Positions 1 through 5,139 of a DNA stretch of 5,139 bases are shown here, piece after piece. The position numbers were made by a program, and so were the translations under genes. The notes below the pieces were generated by a model, which saw nothing but the letters and a program-made list of their open reading frames with translations, did no database searches and was not told where the DNA came from. Source of the DNA: Candidatus Methanoplasma sp. (GTDB taxonomy: Archaea > Thermoplasmatota > Thermoplasmata > Methanomassiliicoccales > Methanomethylophilaceae); contig JAIRUV010000100.1 of the NCBI GenBank assembly GCA_031254265.1, forward strand, positions 1-5,139, in the 5' to 3' direction. Position 1 is the stretch's first letter. Each line of letters opens with the position of its first letter.

Positions 1-3000
1 TCCCTCTCGTCCCCTTGGACGCTCTCGATGTTCTTTATGAACAGGCCGACGTCCTCTCCGTTGTCGAACCTTATCATCTCCTGGTTCACTGTCTTTCCGA
101 ACTCCGGGTCCCTTGCCGACTCGTCGTCGATGAGGTCGGCTATCAGGTCCCTCTGCGCAACGTTGAACGATATTATTCCGACGGTCTCGTTCTCCTTCCT
201 TGTCTTGAAGAACTCCTTCAGAAGCTCTACGACTATCCTGGCCTCCTTGATGTTCGCTTTCTGTTCCCACTCCCCGCTTACTCTGTGGACCTCGATCGGA
301 GGCCTTTCGGGCTGGACCACGTTCGGCGAGACGTAGAGTTTGCCGTTGTAGAATGCATAGTTGGAAAATGCTATCAGCTCCTCGTACTTGGAGCGGTAGT
401 GGAAGTTCAGCAGTATGTTGTCGTAGCGCGTCCTTGCGAGATCGAGAAGGCTTTCCTCCTCTAACACTGCAGACACCTCGTCCTCCTCGCCTTCGTAGTC
501 CTCGTCGTTCCCGTACTCGATGCGTCCCGAACCGAGGTTGGACGGGCGGAGCTGTTTGTGATCCCCCGCAATTACCACTTTCTTCGCGCGGTATATCGAC
601 GGTATCCCTTTCTCCACATACATCTGCGACGCTTCATCGAATATCACCAGGTCAAAAAGCCCCATCTCGAGGGGCATTATCTCCGATACCACTTCGGGAG
701 TGAGCAGCCAGATCTTCACTCCTTTGAACAGTTCGTAGCTGTAGCGGTTTATGAACTTGTTAAGGTTCCATTTCCTTTTATTCTCGATTATCCTGACGAT
801 ATCGCCGCGTCTTTTCGACTCGGTTATGAAACGGATGTGCTCCTGCAGTATCTCTTCCACGCGGTCCTTGGTGAGCTTCTTCTTATCGCCGATCTTGCGG
901 TCCATGTCCGCCACGATGCTGTCGAAGTCCTGTATGTCCTGAAGCAGGGCCTTGTGGTCCGCATCGAACTTCTGAAGATGGTGGTTCAGTATGTATTTCA
1001 GGATCATGCTGTTGCTCTCGTCGAATGACCAGCCCGCCTCCTTGGACAGCGTGATGATGTCCCTTCCGTAAATGCGCTCCCGCTCGTTCAGCCTGTCGTA
1101 GACCGTTGCTCTCGAAGAATACAGCTCATAATCGTGAAGGGAGTTTATTACGCCGGTGGGGTCGTCAAGCACGGTCTGCACAGTTCTCTCGTTGTATGTG
1201 CTGAAGTACTTGTTCAGCATGAGGGTAGCCTCCCTGTTGACCTTGCCTTTGGAGAACATCCTTGACATGAACCCTTTGCTCCTCCATTCCACCATCTGCT
1301 TCTCCAGGTCCATCAGGTCGGCCTTCATCTCGCCGATGTTGTATTCCGAGAGGTCCGGTTTCATAAGGACGAACATCGGCGTCCTGTCCACGCACTCGCA
1401 GTATTCCTTGAAATTGTTCATCAGGACCTTGTCCCCGAACTTCCTGTTCAGTTCTCTGATGTCGTTGTATTTGAGGTCGAGCAGCTTTGCCGATACCGAT
1501 GACTTGATCATTTTGTATTTTTCAAGCTCGAACCTGTCCTCAAGGTCCAGCCACCTGTCCATCGAGTAGAGCTTATACGGCTCTATCCCGAAATCCCCCT
1601 GGCTGTACATCGTGTCGGCGATGTTCGTCAGGACGCCCACGTCCCTGTCGATGCTCTCCGAGAGAGCAGCGAGATTAGAGCCGGTGCGCGGAGGCGCCGT
1701 CTCCAGCATGAGCGCCAGCTGCCGGTAGAATAATTCTTTGTTTCCTACATCGTCGATCATCAGGCAGTATTTCGACAGGTTCCCCAGCCTGGAATAGACG
1801 ACGTCGAGCGCTGTTTTCTTCTCGGACACCATTAGCACAGTCTTGCCGTTGTTCACCGCCGATGTTATCAGTCCCGTTATGACCTGGGACTTGCCGGTCC
1901 CCGGCGGGCCCTGGACCACAAGTTCGTCCTTTTTGTTCACCGCCGTGATGACATTCTCCTGCGCGCTGTTGAGGCTGTTGATGTATGCGATATCGACCTC
2001 GGAGGCCTCGAGCCCTTTCTCTCTCAGTGCCGGGAGCGAGAGGGGGCTCGGCATGTCCGTGTAGAAATCCCCTTTGTTAAGATCGACTATTAGATCGGAC
2101 AGTGCGGCATTTATCTCCCTGCCGGCAAGAAGCTCGTCGAAATCCTTCTGTATGTAACTGGAATACGTGGGATATTTTCCCAGGACTATGTTGTTGACCA
2201 TCTGCATATCGCCCGGAAGGTGCTTGGGGAACTCTCCAGCCCTGTAGTCTACGAACGGAACGGGGGGACCGAAGGCCCCTTTGATAGGGAATCCCTGCTC
2301 CTCATAGAACGCAATGAGGTTGTTCATGAACGTCTCGCCGCTGTAGTCCTCGATCACATTGTTGGGAAGCGGACGGTTCTTTCCGCTGAACTTTATGAAT
2401 GCCAGAAGGAGTGAGTTGTTATATACCGCGTCCCTGGAATCATCGAGCCTGACCGAGACGCTCTTTGCATCTTTGTCAAGTATGACTGGGAAAAGGGCCA
2501 GCGGCGCACGGATGTCGAAGTCCTCTCCCGGGAGCCTTCCCTCAATGAATGGATATCCTATGAACAGGTCATACTGACCCTTGTCCCTGAGGTCCCTGCT
2601 GACCTCCCTTATCAGCTCGTTCAGGCTTTTGAATATGCGCAGCTCTGCGGCGTTCTTCGTGGAATCGCAAAGCTTAAGCGACCTCTTTCTTCCGAACAGA
2701 AGACCCATGAGGTCGAGCTCAGGCACGGTCATGAGGTCGAAGGCGTTCTTCCTGTATAACTTGCCCATATACAGGAGGCGGTTGTTCCTGCTTATGTTGA
2801 CCAGTTTCTTCTGGAGCTCCCTGAGGGTCTGTGCCACATCCCGGTCCATGTTGGAGCCCTTTGCGGCGGTGACCGCATATTTCTTTGTCACGGAAAGGAA
2901 CTCGTCCCCGTACAGCTCGACGAACCTCTGGCCAACGCCGGGTATCGCCGCAAAATCATCCGCTTTCGTGGGGACCCTCTGCGCCATCTCCCTGAGTGCT

Positions 3001-3107
3001 TCGTCCGTGCATACGGTCGGTGCCCTGCCTGTAGAGTGCGTCCGGTCCTCTCTGATGTGTTCTCTAAGTTCCACAAGTTCAGAATAAAGGTCGTCTTCCA
3101 ATCCCAT
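1..3107 (-). CDS. Large HRDC-DUF4011-like superfamily 1 DNA/RNA helicase, C-terminus outside the window
   Basis: Open from an ATG at 3107 to the left edge, about 1035 residues with no stop; motif anchors at codons 87, 406, 594, 735, 824, 849, 905 and 1031 all share one frame. Residues ~8-77 resemble an HRDC nucleic-acid-binding domain (ALREMAQRVPT, then AAIPGVGQRFVELYGDEFL). Residues ~95-290 begin with LVNISRNNRLLY, typical of DUF4011. The ATPase core has a Q-motif-like LNSAQENVI (Q383), Walker A GPPGTGKS (400-407), motif Ia VSEKKTALDVV (427-437), Walker B FDEASQ (823-828), motif III GDHKQLRP (848-855), motif IV HYRS (903-906) and motif V SVQGDER (1029-1035). The ~400 residues between Walker A and B are an insertion with probable coiled coils near 590-615 and 715-770. 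This matches COG1112-type, Upf1-like SF1 helicases, which are ATP-driven nucleic-acid translocases. Motif VI and any C-terminal nuclease lie off the window. The substrate is unknown; repair or phage defence is inference. It has no upstream in-frame ATG and no clear ribosome site, so the transcript may be leaderless. Confidence 0.9.
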   Translation of the reverse strand, partial: MGLEDDLYSELVELREHIREDRTHSTGRAPTVCTDEALREMAQRVPTKADDFAAIPGVGQRFVELYGDEFLSVTKKYAVTAAKGSNMDRDVAQTLRELQKKLVNISRNNRLLYMGKLYRKNAFDLMTVPELDLMGLLFGRKRSLKLCDSTKNAAELRIFKSLNELIREVSRDLRDKGQYDLFIGYPFIEGRLPGEDFDIRAPLALFPVILDKDAKSVSVRLDDSRDAVYNNSLLLAFIKFSGKNRPLPNNVIEDYSGETFMNNLIAFYEEQGFPIKGAFGPPVPFVDYRAGEFPKHLPGDMQMVNNIVLGKYPTYSSYIQKDFDELLAGREINAALSDLIVDLNKGDFYTDMPSPLSLPALREKGLEASEVDIAYINSLNSAQENVITAVNKKDELVVQGPPGTGKSQVITGLITSAVNNGKTVLMVSEKKTALDVVYSRLGNLSKYCLMIDDVGNKELFYRQLALMLETAPPRTGSNLAALSESIDRDVGVLTNIADTMYSQGDFGIEPYKLYSMDRWLDLEDRFELEKYKMIKSSVSAKLLDLKYNDIRELNRKFGDKVLMNNFKEYCECVDRTPMFVLMKPDLSEYNIGEMKADLMDLEKQMVEWRSKGFMSRMFSKGKVNREATLMLNKYFSTYNERTVQTVLDDPTGVINSLHDYELYSSRATVYDRLNERERIYGRDIITLSKEAGWSFDESNSMILKYILNHHLQKFDADHKALLQDIQDFDSIVADMDRKIGDKKKLTKDRVEEILQEHIRFITESKRRGDIVRIIENKRKWNLNKFINRYSYELFKGVKIWLLTPEVVSEIMPLEMGLFDLVIFDEASQMYVEKGIPSIYRAKKVVIAGDHKQLRPSNLGSGRIEYGNDEDYEGEEDEVSAVLEEESLLDLARTRYDNILLNFHYRSKYEELIAFSNYAFYNGKLYVSPNVVQPERPPIEVHRVSGEWEQKANIKEARIVVELLKEFFKTRKENETVGIISFNVAQRDLIADLIDDESARDPEFGKTVNQEMIRFDNGEDVGLFIKNIESVQGDER

Positions 3108-3125
3108 AGAACAGAATTGACTTAT

Positions 3126-3140
3126 CTTTAATAATATATC
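3126..3140 (-). promoter_or_regulatory. TATA-like promoter element of the helicase gene
   Basis: Read on the minus strand this is GATATATTATTAAAG, the most A+T-rich spot in the 79-base gap between the divergent helicase and thioesterase genes. The ATATATTA core (3139 to 3132) is centred about 28 bases before the helicase ATG. Archaeal TATA boxes usually sit ~26 bases before the transcription start, so the transcript would begin at or within a few bases of the ATG. No Shine-Dalgarno-like sequence precedes that ATG, which agrees with leaderless translation. The same block could also serve the thioesterase on the other strand, giving a start near 3161 and a leader of ~26 bases. This is a prediction from position and composition only. 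Confidence 0.5.
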
Positions 3141-3166
3141 TCTGTATCCTTAAAGACGACAATTCT

Positions 3167-3186
3167 GGAAAGGATGGTAGGATATC
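3167..3186 (+). promoter_or_regulatory. Leader and weak ribosome-binding region of the thioesterase
   Basis: Purine-rich GGAAAGGATGGTAGG (3168-3182 or so) lies just before the ATG at 3187. It only partly matches the archaeal Shine-Dalgarno consensus GGAGGTGAT, so it is a weak site. It supports the ATG at 3187 over the in-frame ATG at 3220, which has its own GAGGG four bases upstream. Family alignment also favours 3187: FlK-like proteins usually carry about a dozen residues before the VTEE motif, which is what this start gives. Confidence 0.35.
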
Positions 3187-3573
3187 ATGATCAGGGCGGG
3201 GATAATAAACGAGGGAAAAATGAATGTGACCGAAGAGAGCACGGCCGCAGAGTGGGGAAGCGGAACACTTCCCGTATTCGCAACGCCGGCGATGATACTG
3301 CTAGTAGAGAGAACGGCATCCGAGTGCCTCATGCCTTTCCTCAAGGAGGGGGAGAGCACGGTCGGCACTTCTTTGGATATAAGACACTCCGCCCCGTCCG
3401 TTGTAGGCTCCGAGGTGTTCTGCAGAGTGGAACTCGTTGAGGCGGACAGGTCGAGGATGGTCTTCGATGTCAAGGTCTGGGACTCCGCCGGGGAGGTCGG
3501 GTCCGGAAAGCATGAAAGATTCGTTGTGAATAACGAGAAATTCATGGCCAGGGCGGACTCGCGGAAGGGATGA
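3187..3573 (+). CDS. FlK-like hot-dog acyl-CoA thioesterase
   Basis: A complete 128-residue protein, the normal size for a single hot-dog domain that acts as a dimer in the cytoplasm. It reads like the FlK (fluoroacetyl-CoA thioesterase) family: VTEESTA at 14-20, GSG at 24-26, the hot-dog helix beginning FATPAMILLVE (31-41), VGTSLDIRHSAP (59-70) and GKHERFVV (107-114). As I recall the numbering of Streptomyces cattleya FlK, its catalytic Thr42, Glu50 and His76 correspond at a constant offset of nine to Thr33, Glu41 and His67 here; Gly69 and Arg120 correspond to Gly60 and Arg111. The chemistry should therefore be hydrolysis of a short acyl-CoA or related thioester. The gate residue Phe36 of FlK corresponds to Thr27, so fluoroacetate specificity is unlikely and the substrate is unknown. 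It is transcribed away from the helicase and ends one base before the transporter's stop codon on the opposite strand. Confidence 0.87.
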   Translation: MIRAGIINEGKMNVTEESTAAEWGSGTLPVFATPAMILLVERTASECLMPFLKEGESTVGTSLDIRHSAPSVVGSEVFCRVELVEADRSRMVFDVKVWDSAGEVGSGKHERFVVNNEKFMARADSRKG

Positions 3574-3574
3574 C

Positions 3575-4981
3575 TCAGGTCCTGTATCTTTTTGGTTCTT
3601 TGACTATGAATGAAAGGACAGCCGCGGCTGCGGCTATCACGGTAGCAGCGGCCATCGAGAACAGGAAGCCGTCGAGGAACACATCCTTCGGGAGATCTGA
3701 GAAACTGATGTTCCCGGACCCGGATCCTGCAACGAACAGCATTGCGAACACCGCCATTCCCAGAGCGCTGCCGAGATAGATGGCCTCGGCCATGATAGAG
3801 GAACCCACCTCTTTGCTTTCGTCTTCAGTATTCTCAATGATGCGGCTTGCCATCGGACCTCCGCACAGCGCCCACGTGAGACCCATGCAGACGAGTGCCG
3901 CCACAAGAGGCAGTACCAGGGAATCGGCGCCGAACAGGAACAGGATCAGTCCGCCTGCGGCAAGAACGGCGCAGGCCGTCACCGAGAACGCCCTGCGTTC
4001 CGTACGGTCTGACCATATCGCCATCGGAACACATAGCAGCAGCGTCAGCAGCGGAGATATGAAGATGTAGAGGCCGCTGGTGTACGGGGAGAACCCCATG
4101 CACACCTCCATGTAGAACGGAAGCATGTACAGCATGCCCATATAGGTAAGGTTGGCCAGCAGGTATGCCAAAAGAACGGAGTTGAACTTCCAGTGTCTGA
4201 AAACGCGCAGATTCAGCAGAGGATTCATCTTCCTGCGCTCAATGAATATAAAAGCGGCAAGGAATATGATGCAGCCTATGGCTGCAGGAACCACCATGTA
4301 AACGCTTCCCTGATGCGGGATACGTTCGATGGCGAATATCCCGCACAATATCGCTGAGAAGAGCAGGACCGCGCCGGCGATGTCTAGCTGTCCGACAGCG
4401 TACCCCTCGTCCTTCGGGATGACCCAGACCGCCAGCAGGATTATCAGCAGCCCGATTGGCACATTGATAAGGAATATCCAATGCCAGGACAGCAGATCGG
4501 TGAGTATACCGCCCACCACCGGCCCCAGGGCGAAGCCCAGGGAGAATCCCAGAGTAAGGACGCCCATCCCAAGCCCGAGATTCGCTGCAGGAAGATATCT
4601 TACGCAGGCCATCGGCACTGCCGCGCCCATCATGGCTGCACCGATACCCTGCAGCGCTCTGAAGACAAGCAGCATCTCGAAACTCGTCGAAATGCCGCAG
4701 AGGAGCGAACTCGCAGTGAAGATGATGAGGCCGATCACGAGGACCCTTTTTATCATGCCGTTCTTTGCGATCCTGGCGAAAGTGATGAGGAGGCCTGCCA
4801 GCATGACCAGGTATATTGTGGAGACCCAGGCGATCGTCCCGGTGTCCGTGCCGAAGTCTGAGGCGAGTGCCGGCAGGGCAATGTTCACAATGCTTCCGTC
4901 CAGGCCGTCCATAAGTATAGTGGAGGCGATTACCGCCAATATCAGCACGATGTTCTTCTTCCCGGTGCCTGCCCCCTGCAT
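3575..4981 (-). CDS. DHA2-type (EmrB/QacA-like) major facilitator multidrug/proton antiporter
   Basis: A 468-residue integral membrane protein, probably about 14 transmembrane helices as in the DHA2 drug:H+ antiporters, exporting small hydrophobic or cationic compounds in exchange for protons. Visible family motifs, numbered from the chosen start: LDGSIVNIALP in helix 1 (27-37), motif B RALQGIGAA (108-116), antiporter motif C GFALGPVVGG in helix 5 (149-158), HWIFLINVPIG (167-177) and a motif A copy in the second half, WSDRTERR (323-330). The first motif A copy is degenerate, reading ARIAKNGMIKR (69-79) with Lys73 where the usual Asp stands. The reading frame extends upstream to an ATG at 5092, but those extra 37 residues are polar and unlike family N-termini. 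The ATG at 4981 puts helix 1 about ten residues in and lies ~26 bases from a TATA-like box. Tail to tail with the thioesterase, one base apart. The substrate cannot be told from sequence. Confidence 0.88.
   Translation of the reverse strand: MQGAGTGKKNIVLILAVIASTILMDGLDGSIVNIALPALASDFGTDTGTIAWVSTIYLVMLAGLLITFARIAKNGMIKRVLVIGLIIFTASSLLCGISTSFEMLLVFRALQGIGAAMMGAAVPMACVRYLPAANLGLGMGVLTLGFSLGFALGPVVGGILTDLLSWHWIFLINVPIGLLIILLAVWVIPKDEGYAVGQLDIAGAVLLFSAILCGIFAIERIPHQGSVYMVVPAAIGCIIFLAAFIFIERRKMNPLLNLRVFRHWKFNSVLLAYLLANLTYMGMLYMLPFYMEVCMGFSPYTSGLYIFISPLLTLLLCVPMAIWSDRTERRAFSVTACAVLAAGGLILFLFGADSLVLPLVAALVCMGLTWALCGGPMASRIIENTEDESKEVGSSIMAEAIYLGSALGMAVFAMLFVAGSGSGNISFSDLPKDVFLDGFLFSMAAATVIAAAAAVLSFIVKEPKRYRT
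3587..3601 (+). terminator. Possible T-tract terminator of the thioesterase transcript
   Basis: Beginning about 14 bases after the thioesterase stop codon, the plus strand reads TCTTTTTGGTTCTTT, a run of five Ts followed by two shorter ones. Archaeal RNA polymerase terminates at T-tracts without needing a hairpin, so this is a fair candidate. It lies inside the 3' end of the convergent transporter gene, where it encodes part of the C-terminal FIVKEPKR stretch, so the tract may also be just coding sequence. I saw no equally good T-tract for the transporter transcript inside the thioesterase gene. Confidence 0.35.
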
Positions 4982-4999
4982 ATGCCCTCTGACATTATT

Positions 5000-5017
5000 A
5001 CAGATATTTACCTCTGT
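5000..5017. repeat. Inverted repeat ACAGA-N8-TCTGT over the transporter promoter
   Basis: A perfect 5-base inverted repeat with an 8-base spacer, reading ACAGATATTTACCTCTGT. It encloses the TATA-like box of the transporter gene, where a bound dimeric repressor would block TATA-binding protein. The arms are short and could arise by chance, so an operator role is inference from position. Confidence 0.35.
5003..5010 (-). promoter_or_regulatory. TATA-like promoter element of the transporter gene
   Basis: On the minus strand the sequence is TAAATATC, centred about 26 bases before the ATG at 4981. That is the spacing expected between an archaeal TATA box and the start of transcription, so the transporter mRNA may start at its ATG. 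A purine stretch AGAGGG ends only three to four bases before the ATG, which is close for a ribosome site. The position of this box is one reason for preferring 4981 as the start. The same A+T-rich block may also drive the gene that begins to the right. Confidence 0.45.
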
Positions 5018-5024
5018 TGTCCCC

Positions 5025-5033
5025 ACACTGTGT
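5025..5033. repeat. Small palindrome ACAC-T-GTGT in the divergent promoter gap
   Basis: A perfect 9-base palindrome around a central T, lying between the transporter promoter and the putative start of the right-hand gene at 5044. It is near where a plus-strand transcript from the shared A+T-rich block would begin. It could be a second operator half or a chance match; its short length makes chance quite possible. Confidence 0.25.
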
Positions 5034-5043
5034 CGGATAATGT

Positions 5044-5139
5044 GTGTTGACGGTTTTCGACGGGGTTGGCGCAGCGACAGATATCGACGCATGGGACAGC
5101 GGAGATACGGACGAACGTGAACGCATCATGCAGATCCTG
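5044..5139 (+). CDS. Start of an unidentified gene cut by the window edge
   Basis: An open frame with GTG at 5044 (or TTG at 5047) continues to the right edge without a stop; an in-frame TAA at 5038 bounds it upstream. The 32 residues visible include DAWDSGDTDERERIMQIL, an acidic then helix-forming stretch that looks like real protein, whereas the other frames look less protein-like. A later in-frame ATG at 5128 is also possible as the start. There is no clear ribosome site for any choice. The gene diverges from the transporter, with two small inverted repeats between them, an arrangement common for a transcriptional regulator (for example MarR or TetR type) controlling an exporter. Too little is visible to assign a family, and the regulator idea is inference only. 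Confidence 0.45.
   Translation, partial: MLTVFDGVGAATDIDAWDSGDTDERERIMQIL

Noticed and set aside
15..3087. Several plus-strand open frames of 60-170 residues opposite the helicase gene (for example 558-1028 and 2581-3087)
   Set aside because: All lie antisense to the helicase frame, which contains the ordered SF1 motifs. They have unnatural compositions and no recognisable domain.
3150..3545. A 131-residue minus-strand open frame opposite the thioesterase
   Set aside because: It is Ser/Thr/Pro-rich with no motif, while the plus-strand frame matches a known enzyme family including its catalytic residues.
4982..5092. A 37-residue N-terminal extension of the transporter beginning at ATG 5092
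   Set aside because: It is polar and arginine-rich, overlaps the promoter elements and the probable divergent gene, and family members start shortly before helix 1. The ATG at 4981 fits better.
4329..5120. A 263-residue open frame on the plus strand opposite the transporter
   Set aside because: Its Ser/Pro/Arg/Ile-rich translation has no recognisable domain and is what the complement of codons for hydrophobic helices gives. The minus-strand transporter carries clear family motifs.
5040..5120. A 26-residue ATG-started frame that could be a leader peptide
   Set aside because: It is arginine-rich with no family resemblance and is the tail of the spurious plus-strand frame; the neighbouring frame from 5044 looks more like real protein.
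1..5139. CRISPR arrays, tRNA or rRNA genes, insertion sequences and in-frame amber (pyrrolysine-type) codons
   Set aside because: No spaced direct repeats, cloverleaf-like segment, transposase or terminal repeat was seen, and the two visible gene ends are TGA, so nothing suggests amber recoding here.

Overview
The window looks archaeal. It has compact genes of moderate GC, A+T-rich TATA-like boxes in both divergent intergenic gaps, and two minus-strand genes whose start codons lie about 25-28 bases from the centre of a TATA-like box, as in leaderless archaeal transcripts. Arginine is often AGG and isoleucine often ATA. A Thermoplasmata-type host such as a Methanomassiliicoccales-like methanogen would fit, but no taxonomic marker gene is present and this is a guess.

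Layout. (1) 1-3107, minus strand: the first ~1035 residues of a very large superfamily 1 helicase with an N-terminal HRDC domain, a DUF4011-like region, and a two-lobed ATPase core with a ~400-residue insertion between Walker A and Walker B. The gene runs off the left edge at motif V/VI, so its C-terminal part is not visible. (2) 3108-3186: a short divergent promoter gap. (3) 3187-3573, plus strand: a complete 128-residue hot-dog thioesterase of the FlK (fluoroacetyl-CoA thioesterase-like) family with an intact Thr/Glu/His triad. (4) 3575-4981, minus strand: a complete DHA2-type (EmrB/QacA-like) major facilitator drug/proton antiporter, tail to tail with the thioesterase across a single base. 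(5) 4982-5043: a second divergent promoter gap with two small inverted repeats. (6) 5044-5139, plus strand: the probable beginning of another gene, cut by the right edge, possibly the regulator of the transporter.

The genes do not form one operon. Two divergent pairs (helicase/thioesterase and transporter/unknown) meet at a convergent junction. The thioesterase and transporter could both belong to detoxification or small-molecule handling, and the helicase could be a DNA-repair or anti-phage defence protein, but only the family assignments are supported by the sequence. I saw no RNA gene, CRISPR array, insertion sequence or large repeat.
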